NCBI RefSeq assembly: GCF_900112415.1
Contig: NZ_FOLV01000021.1
Location: 1 to 61,756, forward strand
Reading direction: 5' to 3'
Source: Bacillus sp. 491mf
Lineage (GTDB): Bacteria; Bacillota; Bacilli; Bacillales; Bacillaceae_G
Length of the DNA stretch: 61,756 bases
The number at the start of each line of letters is the position of its first letter. The first letter of the stretch is position 1. This document shows, piece after piece, positions 26,395 to 37,816 of the stretch. The notes below the pieces were generated by a model. The model was not told the DNA's origin and did not search any database. It saw only the letters and a program-made list of their open reading frames with translations. The position numbers and the translations under genes were made by a program.

Positions 26395-27718
26395 TGAGCT
26401 CTCCTCCTTTCTCTTCGCACCATTCTTTAACCTTATTGTCTTCACCGTACACAACATACCAAACGGGTTTTAAATTTATTGCAGCTATATTTTTTCCATC
26501 TGTTCCTGACTGTGGTGTAAGCTTATATCCTAATCGAATATCTTCAATTAATTTCATATCCACATTTTCATTCTTCTCTAGAGAGCGTATAACTGTCTTA
26601 CCATCCGCAAGAGAGATTGTTTGGTCATCAACATATTTTAATAATAGCTTAAATAATGGACGCTTATAGGAAATTAATTCTTCTCCCCCCCATACTTCAT
26701 CTAATGTTGCCATGCCATTTTCATTAAATACAGGTAAGCTATCAACATATAAACGATACGTTGTTTGTCTTTTTCTAGAGCTCATATATTCAAAACGATA
26801 AGAATCTGTTAAACCACTATGACCGTTAATAAAATCAAAACTGCGTTGAATAAGCGCATTTCCAGATATATTCGCTTGTTCTGATACAGCTGAATTTGTG
26901 TACTGTAACATTTGATTTTTCTTTAATACTTGCATGAGGCGAATTCCATCTGTATATGTGTTTTCACGTTCACCAGGTATTTTTTTTACATAACGAGGAT
27001 CTGTAAATAATGCATTTATAAATACATCCTCGGTAATTTCATTTACTAAATACCCCATACTCTGCACATCCGTTTTCGTATCTGGTAAAAATATTTCTCT
27101 CGTATCACTTAATGTGTATTGAGAGTAATCCCTCGCACTAGCTGCAAATTGGTCACGTGCCGTTTCAAGCTCTCGAAGCATTATTCCTTTTAACACCATA
27201 TGATATACCTTGCGATTTTCATATGAGATAAAGTAGACAGAAATATTACCATCGCGACTTTTTGATAAGTCAATCATTATACGATTAAAGCTATATGAAT
27301 CTGGGATTTTTTCCTTGATGGCAAAAACGCCCCTCATAGAATCCAATGGGATATGTGTAGGGAAAAGCATTTCAATCTTGTTTTTCCCACGAACAAAGGA
27401 GAAAAATTGCTGTTTCGGAATATCATTTGATATATCTTTAAAATCGTACAATTCTCCTCGTTGAAGTAATTTATATAATGGATCAATAGCGTCTATATTT
27501 TCGCTTCCAAGATGTGTATTCTCTTTATGGAAAAGAACAACAGAAGGTAAAATGACATTCGCAAGATTCTTCTGTTCTCCCTCCGTATTTTCTTGAAGAT
27601 ATTTCGCATTTTGCAATTTGCTGGAATCAGGTACATAAGTCCATAAATTAAAAGTAAGAAATACGCTAATAACAACTAAGTTAATTAGCAAGACTGATTT
27701 TAAGTTCTCCATATTCAT
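26381..27718 (-). CDS. walH: Two-component regulatory protein WalH (YycH)
   Basis: A 445-residue membrane-anchored protein with one N-terminal helix (VLLINLVVISVFLTFNLWTYVPD) and a large external domain of the YycH type, ending in LKPVWYVVYGEDNKVKEWCEE. WalH and WalI form a complex that modulates WalK. It starts 4 bases inside walK (ATGA overlap), indicating coupled translation in walR-K-H-I-J order. Confidence 0.93.
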   Translation of the reverse strand: MNMENLKSVLLINLVVISVFLTFNLWTYVPDSSKLQNAKYLQENTEGEQKNLANVILPSVVLFHKENTHLGSENIDAIDPLYKLLQRGELYDFKDISNDIPKQQFFSFVRGKNKIEMLFPTHIPLDSMRGVFAIKEKIPDSYSFNRIMIDLSKSRDGNISVYFISYENRKVYHMVLKGIMLRELETARDQFAASARDYSQYTLSDTREIFLPDTKTDVQSMGYLVNEITEDVFINALFTDPRYVKKIPGERENTYTDGIRLMQVLKKNQMLQYTNSAVSEQANISGNALIQRSFDFINGHSGLTDSYRFEYMSSRKRQTTYRLYVDSLPVFNENGMATLDEVWGGEELISYKRPLFKLLLKYVDDQTISLADGKTVIRSLEKNENVDMKLIEDIRLGYKLTPQSGTDGKNIAAINLKPVWYVVYGEDNKVKEWCEEKGGELIGLE

Positions 27719-29562
27719 TCCCAGTCATCCTCTTCTTCCTTTTCCATCGGAAGCGTGAAATAAATGGTTGTCCCTTTTCCTTCTTCACTTTTTGCCCAAA
27801 TCGAACCGCCATGAGCTTGAATCATTTCCTTGGCAATTGCTAGACCTAATCCTGTTCCACCTAATTTACGTGAACGCGCTTTGTCAACGCGATAGAAACG
27901 CTCAAAAATCTTATCAACGTTCTCTTTCGGAATCCCCATTCCTTGGTCGCTGATGCTTATTTCTAACATATCTTCTCTTTCTCGTAAACGATATGTTATT
28001 GTTCCACCTTCTGGAGAATACTTTAAGGCGTTTGAAATAATATTATAAAGAACTTGTGTAATTTTATCCTCATCAATCTCAATAAAACGTGTTCTCTTAG
28101 AAAATGAACGTTTAAACGATACATTCTGCTCTTTTGACATTTCAAAACGATCAATGATATTACTAAAGAATTGTGTAAAATCTACCCATTCTTTCATTAA
28201 ACGATATTCTGTACTATCTAATTTTGAAAGCTGTAGCAGCGCATTAACAAGTCGAATCATTCGCTCCGTTTCTTCTTGCGTCACTTGTAAGAATTGCGGT
28301 GCAATATTCGGATCTTGCCACGCACCTTCACCTAATGCTTCCAAATAGCTTCGCATCGTTGTTAATGGTGTACGAAGTTCATGAGAAACGTTTGCCACAA
28401 ATTCTCGGCGCTCGCCCTCGATTCGCTCTTGTTCCGTCACATCATATAATACCGCAATGAAACCATTTACCTTTCCATTGTCTTTTTGAATAATAGAAAA
28501 GCTAGCTCGTAAAATATACGGCTCATCTCTTGTACTAAAATCTAATATAACAGAGTCTGGTTCTTCATATAAATTATCTAATGTGTACTCTTCTTGAATG
28601 CCTAATATTTCTAAAATCGACTGATCTAATGCTGTTTCACGTGAAACGTTAAGCATTTTTTCAGCTGGATCATTTAATAAGATAATATCTCCTTTTCGAT
28701 CCGTTGCAATTACTCCATCTGTCATATGAGATAATACAGACGAAAGCTTTCTTCTCTCGCTCTCCGTAGAAGAACGAGCTTGCTGCAACTTCTTCGATAA
28801 ATTATTAAATGCCAATGCTAATTGGCCAATTTCATCATGACCATGCACTTTTACTTTCCGAGCGTAATTTCCCTTTGCCATTTCAATCGCTTGCTTTCTC
28901 ATATCTGAAATTGGTCTTGTAATAGTTTGTGCTAATAAAATACCTAGCACAGCTGTTACTAACAATGCGATAACCGTTCCCGTTGCAAAGATTTGATTAA
29001 TGAGTTTCATTTGTTTATAAACATCTTCCATAGAAGCAACAATATAGATTACACAAGGTTTATCATTATTTGCTTGGATGGGTACCTTGATTGGAGTAGC
29101 AACAACCTGCACACGATTTCCTGTGTTGCGGTCTAGTTCCATTTTATCAACAGGTTTTTCTTGCACTAATGCTCGTTTTACCAATAAGTCTGTTGTTTTT
29201 TTTCCGACAATACTTTGATTATATTGAAGTGATGTTGCTAACACACGACTATTCTCATCAATGACCCGAACCTCTTGAATATCAGCTTTTCGATCAGAAG
29301 CAAAACCTTCCAGACTCGTTTTCAGTGCCTCTTCAATGGTAGGATCTTTTGGTCTATCTCTTTCTTTTCCAAATTCTTGCTTTAAGTTGTAAGCAAGTAA
29401 ATTCGTTCGTTGTGTTAATGATTCTTTAAAACTCTTCACAAGATTTTTCTCTAACTCCCGAACAAAATAAACACCAATAATTTGCATTGCCATTAAAATT
29501 AATAGCATGTAAATTAATACGAACTTTAAATGAATCGACTGAAAAAAACCAACTTTCTTCAT
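27715..29562 (-). CDS. walK: Essential cell-wall sensor histidine kinase WalK
   Basis: A 615-residue kinase. Membrane helix 1 (FVLIYMLLILMAMQIIGVYFV) is followed by an external Cache-like domain (~35-180) and helix 2 (IFATGTVIALLVTAVLGILLA). HAMP comes next (ITRPISDMRKQAIEMAKGNYARK), then PAS (~260-370), HisKA with FVANVSHELRTPLTTMRSYL, and HATPase_c with IISNALKYSPEGGTI, ISDQGMGIPKENV and GGTGLGLAIAKEMI. It phosphorylates WalR to tune peptidoglycan hydrolases. The gene starts 3 bases after walR. A parS-like site lies within the PAS-coding part at 28633-28648. Confidence 0.97.
   Translation of the reverse strand: MKKVGFFQSIHLKFVLIYMLLILMAMQIIGVYFVRELEKNLVKSFKESLTQRTNLLAYNLKQEFGKERDRPKDPTIEEALKTSLEGFASDRKADIQEVRVIDENSRVLATSLQYNQSIVGKKTTDLLVKRALVQEKPVDKMELDRNTGNRVQVVATPIKVPIQANNDKPCVIYIVASMEDVYKQMKLINQIFATGTVIALLVTAVLGILLAQTITRPISDMRKQAIEMAKGNYARKVKVHGHDEIGQLALAFNNLSKKLQQARSSTESERRKLSSVLSHMTDGVIATDRKGDIILLNDPAEKMLNVSRETALDQSILEILGIQEEYTLDNLYEEPDSVILDFSTRDEPYILRASFSIIQKDNGKVNGFIAVLYDVTEQERIEGERREFVANVSHELRTPLTTMRSYLEALGEGAWQDPNIAPQFLQVTQEETERMIRLVNALLQLSKLDSTEYRLMKEWVDFTQFFSNIIDRFEMSKEQNVSFKRSFSKRTRFIEIDEDKITQVLYNIISNALKYSPEGGTITYRLREREDMLEISISDQGMGIPKENVDKIFERFYRVDKARSRKLGGTGLGLAIAKEMIQAHGGSIWAKSEEGKGTTIYFTLPMEKEEEDDWE
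28633..28648. promoter_or_regulatory. parS-like site (15 of 16) inside walK
   Basis: TGTTTCACGTGAAACG differs from the parS consensus TGTTTCACGTGAAACA only in the last base. It lies about 24 kb left of oriC, within the origin domain where ParB sites cluster in Bacillus. Confidence 0.85.
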
Positions 29563-29565
29563 ATA

Positions 29566-30273
29566 TTACTCCTGCTCTGGATCGCGTAAGTAATATCCCA
29601 CACCACGTCTTGTTACAATTAAAGTTGGATGACTTGGATTATCTTCAATTTTCTCACGTAAACGACGAACTGTTACATCTACTGTACGCACATCACCAAA
29701 ATAGTCATAACCCCAAACAGTTTGTAATAAATGTTCGCGCGTCATAACTTGTCCTAAATGCTTCGCTAAATAATGAAGCAATTCAAATTCGCGATGTGTT
29801 AACTCAATATTTTCTTCGCGCTTTGTTACACTATATGCATTGGGATTGATTACAATCGGTCCAATAACCATCTCTGCATTTTCTTCTTTTTCAGCTGCTC
29901 CACCTTGTTGATGACGACGTAAATTCGCTTTTACGCGTGCTAATAACTCACGTGTACTAAACGGCTTTGTTACATAATCATCTGCCCCTAGTTCTAATCC
30001 AAGGACTTTATCAATTTCAGAGTCTTTTGCTGTTAGCATAATAATTGGCATTTCATAGTTTTTTCGTATTTCACGACAAACTTCTAAACCATCTTTTCCC
30101 GGTAACATAATATCTAATAAAACCATATCTGGTTGTTCTTCATTTGCTTTTTCAATGGCTTCATCACCATCATGAGCCATTACAATTTCAAAACCTTCTT
30201 TTTCTAAATTAAACTTTAAAATATCTGCAATTGGTTTTTCATCATCAACGACTAAAATTTTCTTTCCCATCAT
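29566..30273 (-). CDS. walR: Essential response regulator WalR
   Basis: A 235-residue OmpR/PhoB-type regulator. The receiver domain has ILVVDDEKP, phospho-Asp in [15 protein letters not shown], the Thr in [10 protein letters not shown] and Lys in DDYVTKPFS. The winged helix has [51 protein letters not shown]. It controls autolysins and wall synthesis with WalK. AGGAGG lies 8 bases before the ATG. First gene of the wal operon, separated from the tRNA cluster by a terminator at 30312-30345. Length and residues are normal. Confidence 0.97.
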   Translation of the reverse strand: MMGKKILVVDDEKPIADILKFNLEKEGFEIVMAHDGDEAIEKANEEQPDMVLLDIMLPGKDGLEVCREIRKNYEMPIIMLTAKDSEIDKVLGLELGADDYVTKPFSTRELLARVKANLRRHQQGGAAEKEENAEMVIGPIVINPNAYSVTKREENIELTHREFELLHYLAKHLGQVMTREHLLQTVWGYDYFGDVRTVDVTVRRLREKIEDNPSHPTLIVTRRGVGYYLRDPEQE

Positions 30274-30311
30274 TTTAGTTTCCTCCTGAACATTTAATTG
30301 CCTTCTTTACA

Positions 30312-30345
30312 GAAAAACCTCTAGCTTCAACTGCTAGAGGCTTCC
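30312..30345 (-). terminator. terminator of the tRNA cluster
   Basis: CCTCTAGC and GCTAGAGG pair around TTCAACT; on the minus strand TTTTTC follows. It separates the tRNA-Phe gene from walR. Confidence 0.85.
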
Positions 30346-30435
30346 CTTCCTTCTATTTTAAAAGAACTAATCTCATTTGTAAAATTGTACAATATAAAAA
30401 GGATATTAAGCGGGCCCTCTTAATATCCTGAAAGT

Positions 30436-30507
<72 letters not shown>

Positions 30508-30550
30508 AAAACATATATATAAAACCACTAATTGTGGTATTAAACAAAAG

Positions 30551-30626
30551 TGGCGGTCCCGACCGGGGTCGAACCGGCGATCTCCTGCGTGACAGGCAGG
30601 CATGTTAACCACTACACCACGGGACC
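30551..30626 (-). tRNA. trnD: tRNA-Asp (GTC)
   Basis: Acceptor arms GGTCCCG/CGGGACC, anticodon loop CTGTCAC (GTC) and T loop GGTTCGACCCC. The 3' CCA is encoded, giving 76 bases. Confidence 0.96.
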
Positions 30627-30646
30627 AAAATAAAACAAAAAAAAAG

Positions 30647-30718
30647 TGACCCGTACGGGATTCGAACCCGTGTTACCGCCGTGAAAGGGCGGTGTCTTAA
30701 CCACTTGACCAACGGGCC
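30647..30718 (-). tRNA. trnE: tRNA-Glu (TTC)
   Basis: Acceptor arms GGCCCGT/ACGGGTC with one G-U pair, anticodon loop CTTTCAC (TTC) and T arm GGGTTCGAATCCC. CCA is not encoded. Confidence 0.96.
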
Positions 30719-30730
30719 ACGAAAATAAAA

Positions 30731-30806
30731 TGGTGAGCCATGAAGGACTCGAACCTTCGACCCTCTGATTAAAAGTCAGATGCTCTACCAACTGAGCTAA
30801 TGGCTC
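30731..30806 (-). tRNA. trnK: tRNA-Lys (TTT)
   Basis: Acceptor arms GAGCCAT/ATGGCTC, anticodon loop CTTTTAA (TTT) and T arm AAGGTTCGAGTCCTT. CCA is encoded. First gene of the cluster Lys-Glu-Asp-Phe. Confidence 0.96.
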
Positions 30807-30902
30807 ATGTTCACCAATGTCATGTTTTCGTGACGACAAGAGTTATAATATCATGAAATGATATATTTGTACAATACTTTTTTATATTTTTTTATAAAAA
30901 CA

Positions 30903-30942
30903 TAAAAAAAGAACCCATTTAAATTGGGTTCTTTTTTAATAT
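30903..30942 (-). terminator. terminator of purA
   Basis: AAAAAAAGAACCCATTT and AAATTGGGTTCTTTTTT form a palindromic stem with T-run, about 25 bases after the purA stop. Confidence 0.9.
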
Positions 30943-30968
30943 ATCGTATTTTTAAGAAAAAAACAAGA

Positions 30969-32261
<1,293 letters not shown>

Positions 32262-32305
32262 TCAAGCACCTCCGAAATTTTCAAACGAACTTTTCAAACA
32301 ATATA

Positions 32306-32333
32306 ATTGTACCAAAATGCAAAGAGAAGTCAA
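32306..32333 (-). promoter_or_regulatory. sigma-A promoter of purA
   Basis: Minus strand TTGACT (32328-32333), 16-base spacer, TACAAT (32306-32311), about 50 bases before the purA ATG. Confidence 0.7.
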
Positions 32334-32336
32334 TTT

Positions 32337-32379
32337 AAAAACGAACATTTTTTTCTCTTTTATCTTTTTTGTTCGTAAG
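32337..32379. promoter_or_regulatory. PurR-type operator (two inverted PurBoxes) upstream of purA
   Basis: AAAACGAACATT on the plus strand and TTGTTCGTAA downstream form an inverted pair with 24 bases between the CGAAC and GTTCG cores. This is the arrangement of Bacillus PurBox pairs (AWWWCCGAACWWT). They sit immediately upstream of the -35, as expected for repression when PRPP is low. Confidence 0.72.
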
Positions 32380-32418
32380 AATTTCATTTTACGCATGAAA
32401 ACATTATTTCACAAACAA

Positions 32419-32459
32419 AAAAAGAAACACATTTTATTATAAGAAATGTGCTTCTTTTT
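32419..32459 (-). terminator. terminator of the dnaB transcript
   Basis: AGAAACACATTT and AAATGTGCTTCT pair with one mismatch and are flanked by A/T runs; on the minus strand it ends in TTTTTTT. Confidence 0.85.
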
Positions 32460-32478
32460 TATACTCTCGCTATGCTTG

Positions 32479-33831
32479 CTATGCATGCCCATCCTCAAAA
32501 CGTCGTTCTAAGTTTACGAATTTGTTAAACTCCTTTACAAACGCCAGTTCAACCGAACCTACTGGACCATTACGCTGCTTAGCAATAATAATTTCAATTG
32601 TATTTTTATTTTCTGTTTCTCGGTCATAGTAATCTTCACGATATAAGAATGCTACTATATCAGCATCTTGCTCAATACTTCCTGACTCACGAATATCCGA
32701 CATCATCGGACGCTTATCTTGACGAGATTCTACACCACGAGAAAGCTGCGATAAGGCAATAACCGGAACTTCTAGTTCACGCGCCAATCCTTTTAGTGTA
32801 CGAGAAATCTCCGATACTTCTTGCTGACGGTTTTCACCAGATTTCCCGCTACCTTGAATAAGCTGCAAATAATCGATTAAAATCATTCCAAGACCATGTT
32901 CTTGTTTTAAACGTCTACATTTTGCCCGAATTTCACTAACACGAATACCTGGCGTATCATCAATAAAAATACCTGCATTTGAGAGACTGCCCATAGCCAT
33001 CGTCAGTTTCGCCCAGTCTTCTGAAGTTAAAGTCCCTGTACGAAGACGCTGTGCATCAATATTCCCTTCTGCACAAAGCATACGCATAACGAGCTGGTCA
33101 GCCCCCATCTCTAAACTAAAAATCGCAACATTTTCGTCCGTTTTCGTCGCAACGTTTTGAGCAATATTTAAAGAAAATGCTGTTTTCCCTACAGATGGAC
33201 GCGCCGCTACAATAATTAAATCATTGCGCTGGAAACCTGCTGTCATACGATCTAACTCGGTGAAACCCGTTGGAATTCCTGTAACTTCACCTTTTTGATT
33301 ATGCAGTAATTCAATTTTATCGTAAGCTGCTACAAGAACATCTTTAATATTTTGGAAACCTTTTGTATTCGTACGCTGAGATACCTCTAATATTTTTTTC
33401 TCAGCTTCATTTAATAGACTCTCTACATCATCTTCTCGTTCATAACCATCCGACACAATATGTGTTGCTGTCCGAATAAGCCGACGCAAAATCGATTTTT
33501 CTGCGATAATGCGCGCATAATATTCTACATTAGCAGCTGTCGGTACAGCTTCCGCTAGTTCAGCTAAATAAGAAACACCGCCAATTTCTTCTAACAAGTT
33601 TTGATCAGCAAGTGCTGCTGTTGCGGTAACTAAATCAATGGGCTCTCCTTTATCAGAAAGATCAAGCATCATTTGATAAATTTTTTGATGCGCCGTTCGA
33701 TAGAAGTCTTCTGGCATTAGCATTTCCGAAGCTGATGTTAACGCTTCTTGATCAAGAAAAATAGCTCCTAATACAGCTTGTTCAGCCTCAATATTATGCG
33801 GAGGGGTACGATCAGCAAACATATCACTCAT
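32479..33831 (-). CDS. dnaB: Replicative DNA helicase DnaB (DnaC in B. subtilis)
   Basis: A 450-residue hexameric 5'-3' helicase of the replication fork. The N-terminal helicase-associated domain starts PPHNIEAEQAVLGAIFLDQ. The RecA-like domain has Walker A ARPSVGKTAFSLNIA, IFSLEMGADQLVMRM, Walker B MILIDYLQLI, and the DIRESGSIEQDADIVAFLYRE and NGPVGSVELAF motifs. No intein is present. The ATG at 33831 has AAGGAGG 8 bases upstream; an in-frame TTG two codons earlier is less suitable. It follows rplI on the same strand by 27 bases. Confidence 0.97.
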   Translation of the reverse strand: MSDMFADRTPPHNIEAEQAVLGAIFLDQEALTSASEMLMPEDFYRTAHQKIYQMMLDLSDKGEPIDLVTATAALADQNLLEEIGGVSYLAELAEAVPTAANVEYYARIIAEKSILRRLIRTATHIVSDGYEREDDVESLLNEAEKKILEVSQRTNTKGFQNIKDVLVAAYDKIELLHNQKGEVTGIPTGFTELDRMTAGFQRNDLIIVAARPSVGKTAFSLNIAQNVATKTDENVAIFSLEMGADQLVMRMLCAEGNIDAQRLRTGTLTSEDWAKLTMAMGSLSNAGIFIDDTPGIRVSEIRAKCRRLKQEHGLGMILIDYLQLIQGSGKSGENRQQEVSEISRTLKGLARELEVPVIALSQLSRGVESRQDKRPMMSDIRESGSIEQDADIVAFLYREDYYDRETENKNTIEIIIAKQRNGPVGSVELAFVKEFNKFVNLERRFEDGHA

Positions 33832-33858
33832 GCGCAATCCTCCTTTTCAATCTTTTCT

Positions 33859-34305
33859 TTATTGTTCAGTAACATGAACCTTTACTGTTGCTGTTACTTG
33901 TGGATGTAATTTCACAGTAACGTTCGTATATCCTAATGCACGAATTGCATCGTCCATTTCAAATTTACGTTTATCAAGTTTAATATTATGAGCTTTTTGT
34001 AAGCTATCTACAATTTGTTTACTTGTAATAGAACCAAATAAACGGCCGCCCTCACCTGATTTTGCTTTTAATTCTACTGTTAATTTTTCTAGCGTTGCTT
34101 TTAATTCCTTGCATTTTTCAAGCTCTAATTCTGCATCTTTTTCTTCTTTACGCTTTTTCGCATCTAATGTCTTCATATTTGCATTTGTCGCTTCAATTGC
34201 AAGTCCTTGTTTTAATAAAAAGTTATTCGCATAACCGTCTGGTACGTTTTTCATTTCCCCTTTTTTCCCTTTACCTTTTACATCTTTTAAAAAGATTACT
34301 TTCAT
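33859..34305 (-). CDS. rplI: 50S ribosomal protein L9
   Basis: A 148-residue protein of standard length. The N-terminal RNA-binding domain [36 protein letters not shown] is followed by a long connecting helix and a C-terminal domain with [19 protein letters not shown]. It binds the base of the L1 stalk on 23S rRNA. The ATG overlaps the gdpP stop by 4 bases, so translation is coupled with gdpP. Confidence 0.97.
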   Translation of the reverse strand: MKVIFLKDVKGKGKKGEMKNVPDGYANNFLLKQGLAIEATNANMKTLDAKKRKEEKDAELELEKCKELKATLEKLTVELKAKSGEGGRLFGSITSKQIVDSLQKAHNIKLDKRKFEMDDAIRALGYTNVTVKLHPQVTATVKVHVTEQ

Positions 34306-36275
34306 GATTGTGTTCCTCCCTCTAAATACTCATTTATAATAGATTTTAAGTTTGCTTCTGCTTCATCAATTGATATGTCTTGTATTTGCGTTGCGGCATT
34401 TGTTAAATGGCCGCCCCCGCCTAAATTTTCCATAATAAGCTGTACATTTACTTCTCCTAAAGAGCGTCCACTAATCCCAATTACCTTTTCACCGCGCTGT
34501 GCAATTACGAAAGAGGCAATCACTCCAGTCATTGTCAGTAATGTATCAGCCGATTGGGCAATTAATACTTGATCATAAACCCCATCACCATCTACCTTTG
34601 CAATTGCAATCCCGTTTTTATAAATGTACGCATTTCGAATTGTTTTTGCAATTTGTAAATAATGGGCCATATCTTCTTTTAATAACTTTTGTACCAATAT
34701 AGTATCTGCGCCATGAGAACGAAGATATGAAGCTGCATCAAACGTACGTGCTCCGGTACGGAATGTAAAACTCTTCGTATCCACGATAATACCTGCCAGT
34801 AAAGCCGTTGCCTCTAACATATTCATTTTCAAACGCTTAGGCTGATACTCCAACAACTCTGTTACAAGTTCTGCTGTAGATGATGCATATGGCTCCATAT
34901 AGACAAGCAACGGATCTTCAATGAAATCCTCACCGCGGCGATGATGATCAATCACCACAACATTTTCAATCTTATCAAGCAACCTTTTTTCCATAACCAT
35001 AGATGGTTTATGCGTATCTACTACAACAAGAAGTGAATCATCATTCGCAAATTCAAGAGCCTGCTGCGGCGTAATAAAGCGAGACCATAACTCCTCATGC
35101 TGCTTAACTTCATCCATTAAACGCTTAATTCCTTTATCAGAATCATTTTCATCTAACACGATATATCCTTCTCGCTCATTCAACTGTGTTACTTTTAAAA
35201 TCCCAATTGCAGCTCCAATTGCATCCATATCTGGTGCTCGGTGCCCCATAATAATGATATTGCTACTTTCTAACACAAGATCTTTTAAAGCGTGAGAAAT
35301 TACACGTGCACGTACACGAGTACGTTTTTCTACGGGATTCGTCTTCCCACCATAAAACTTTACTTTCCCTGTTGCTTGTTTAATAGCCACTTGGTCTCCA
35401 CCTCGGCCAAGTGCTAAATCGAGACCAGATTGCGCCATAGATCCAAGTTCTACCAGGGACAAATCACCAGAACCAACACCAATACTAAGAGTAAGAGGAA
35501 TATTTCGTTTAGACGTTTCTTCACGCACTTGATCTAAAATATCAAATTTCCCTTTCTCCATTTGTGTTAAAATACTTTCATTTAACACAACAAAATATCG
35601 TTCAGATGAAGCACGTTTCAAATACGCACCATGCTTCACAGCCCATTCATTTAGTAAAGATGTAACGTGACTTGTAATATTTGTACGCAATTGATCATCT
35701 AACCCTTGCGTTACTTCATCATAGTTATCTAAATAGATAACAGCAAGTACCGTTCTTTGATCTTCATACATTTTCTCAATTTCTGTTTGCTCTGTGACAT
35801 CAAAGAAATAAATTAACTTCTCTTCTTTCCTCGCAAACACACGAAATTTCCGATTGTTTAAAGACACAATATCATTAGCTGTTTCCCCTTTTGTAAATAA
35901 AAGTAAGGCTTCTGATAAATCATACAAGTGCCATCCAGCTAACGCGTGTTGTCCTAAACAAGAAGATAGATATGGATTTGCCCAGTCGATTCCATAATCC
36001 TTATTATATAGTAAAATTCCAATCGGCATTTGATTGAAAGCCTCATTACTTACCTTTTTTACCCTTGTAATCGTATCATTTGTATACTTTTCAACGCTTC
36101 TTTGAAATGCGAGTTCAAATTTAATAACGAAAAAGAAGACAATACAAAAAACAACAAAGGAAATCATCCCGGTCATCCAATGAAAATAAACGAGAATCGT
36201 AATGAGTAAAAATGTTAAAAACGCCAATACATAAACAGGATACAAAAACCGCTGTTTCTTATAAAATTCAGGCAT
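34302..36275 (-). CDS. gdpP: Cyclic-di-AMP phosphodiesterase GdpP
   Basis: A 657-residue membrane protein that hydrolyses c-di-AMP to pApA, affecting wall stress and beta-lactam tolerance. Two N-terminal membrane helices (residues ~10-55) come first. A PAS-like domain (~80-170) follows, then a degenerate GGDEF domain (~175-300; active-site motif altered). The DHH/DHHA1 phosphodiesterase has [36 protein letters not shown] (DHH) and the DHHA1 [15 protein letters not shown] precedes the ATG. The ATAAA end of a bcr1-like repeat is only 1-2 bases upstream of that ribosome site, so the repeat forms its 5' region. Confidence 0.96.
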   Translation of the reverse strand: MPEFYKKQRFLYPVYVLAFLTFLLITILVYFHWMTGMISFVVFCIVFFFVIKFELAFQRSVEKYTNDTITRVKKVSNEAFNQMPIGILLYNKDYGIDWANPYLSSCLGQHALAGWHLYDLSEALLLFTKGETANDIVSLNNRKFRVFARKEEKLIYFFDVTEQTEIEKMYEDQRTVLAVIYLDNYDEVTQGLDDQLRTNITSHVTSLLNEWAVKHGAYLKRASSERYFVVLNESILTQMEKGKFDILDQVREETSKRNIPLTLSIGVGSGDLSLVELGSMAQSGLDLALGRGGDQVAIKQATGKVKFYGGKTNPVEKRTRVRARVISHALKDLVLESSNIIIMGHRAPDMDAIGAAIGILKVTQLNEREGYIVLDENDSDKGIKRLMDEVKQHEELWSRFITPQQALEFANDDSLLVVVDTHKPSMVMEKRLLDKIENVVVIDHHRRGEDFIEDPLLVYMEPYASSTAELVTELLEYQPKRLKMNMLEATALLAGIIVDTKSFTFRTGARTFDAASYLRSHGADTILVQKLLKEDMAHYLQIAKTIRNAYIYKNGIAIAKVDGDGVYDQVLIAQSADTLLTMTGVIASFVIAQRGEKVIGISGRSLGEVNVQLIMENLGGGGHLTNAATQIQDISIDEAEANLKSIINEYLEGGTQS

Positions 36276-36287
36276 ATATACAACTCC

Positions 36288-36390
36288 TATAAAGTGAAAC
36301 TTCCATCAGGGAACTTTTCTGCCTACCCACTGATGATTAGTTGAACCAATCGGCAGTTTATCCTCTACCGATATTTAATCGGGTCAACAC
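36288..36390. repeat. bcr1-like repeat, degenerate right half
   Basis: ATAAAGTGAAACTTCCATCA begins the element, followed by CCCACTGATGATTAGTTGAA and CCAATCGG. The other end is eroded (no clear GCGGGATAAA). It fills part of the 213-base gap between yybS and gdpP. Confidence 0.72.
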
Positions 36391-36488
36391 ACTTATTCCT
36401 CGCTTACAGAGTCTAATCGTTCCATTAAACGTAGGATAAAAGCTTCAATTTCTATGCTTCGTTACAAAAAGGTTTATATTTCACATAC

Positions 36489-37427
36489 TTATTTCATCTG
36501 TATTTTCAATCGTAACGAAAAGCCTAAATCAATTATACCTAAGATTGTCATAAGAGGAAACAAAACTGGAACAAACAACCCTACAACAAAAGTTAAGATC
36601 GGAATAGCTTTAGTATATCCTTTTGCATTTGTAAAAAAAGCAAGGAGCGAAAAGCCTTGAAACAACAGCAAAAAGGTAAAAATTGTTGATAAATTTAAGA
36701 ACACCATTTCTACATATGACCCTGCCTCTATTTTTGCAAAAGAAGCAAGCAAAATAATCACGACATACAACCAAACAATACTCTTTGGTATTTGTATATC
36801 ACGAAATTTAGGCCAAGATGCCGCCGTGTACTTTAATCGTTTTAAAACACGATTGGCAATTAGAATAGTAATCCAAGAAGAGAATAGCGAAGCCATAGCA
36901 AGTACAGTTGGTAAAAGCACCCCAATTGTATTAACCGCTTTTTTCAATTCAGCTAGCTGCCCTTCATTTACAGATGCACCCGCCATTTTCATAAACTTCT
37001 CGCTTTGTTCCATCGATTGTTTGAACATATCTTGCATCTGTTTCACAATATCTACATTAAAGAACTGCACGCTAACAATATACAGCAATACAAAACTTAC
37101 AAGATATACAAGTGTTCCAACCAATAAAATTTCAATAACACTTTTTTTCTTTTTATACATATGTCCTAATATAACACCTGTTACTCCGAACATAAGTGTA
37201 TTCGCAATACTAAGAGGCGAACTCACAATAAGCGTTACAAGAATCGCTGCCCCGAGTAGCATACAAGCACTACTTAACTGATATCTTATCGTAAAAATAA
37301 GAAATGGTAACGGCAATGCAAATATAAATATAGCCCCTAAAACGGGCATATACAGAGAAGCAAGAAGCAAAATAGCATATAAAGCAAGTAATACCGCTCC
37401 TTCTGTAATGAGTCGTGTGCGCTTCAT
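36489..37427 (-). CDS. yybS: YybS family membrane protein (DUF2232)
   Basis: A 312-residue polytopic protein with about eight membrane helices. The opening RLITEGAVLLALYAILLLASLYMPVLGAIFIFALPLPFLIFTIRY is typical of YybS/DUF2232, a relative of ECF-transporter S components. A cytosolic methionine-rich stretch (MQDMFKQSMEQSEKFMKMAG) sits in the middle. The start is at 37427, where GAGGGTG precedes the ATG; the longer open frame upstream lacks one. It lies between rpsR and gdpP as in B. subtilis. Function is not established. Confidence 0.87.
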   Translation of the reverse strand: MKRTRLITEGAVLLALYAILLLASLYMPVLGAIFIFALPLPFLIFTIRYQLSSACMLLGAAILVTLIVSSPLSIANTLMFGVTGVILGHMYKKKKSVIEILLVGTLVYLVSFVLLYIVSVQFFNVDIVKQMQDMFKQSMEQSEKFMKMAGASVNEGQLAELKKAVNTIGVLLPTVLAMASLFSSWITILIANRVLKRLKYTAASWPKFRDIQIPKSIVWLYVVIILLASFAKIEAGSYVEMVFLNLSTIFTFLLLFQGFSLLAFFTNAKGYTKAIPILTFVVGLFVPVLFPLMTILGIIDLGFSLRLKIQMK

Positions 37428-37489
37428 TCTCCACACCCTCTTTCTATAAAGTAAAACTTCTATCATAGTTAACAAAAAGAAGAGAATAG

Positions 37490-37526
37490 CAAAATGCACA
37501 GTAGAGTAATACTCTACTGTGCATTT
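37490..37526 (-). terminator. terminator of the rpsF-ssb-rpsR operon
   Basis: ATGCACAGTAGAGT (37494-37507) and ACTCTACTGTGCAT (37511-37524) are perfectly complementary with an AAT loop; on the minus strand TTTTGC follows. It lies 9 bases past the rpsR stop. Confidence 0.92.
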
Positions 37527-37535
37527 CATACGTTA

Positions 37536-37808
<273 letters not shown>

Positions 37809-37816
37809 CTATACCA

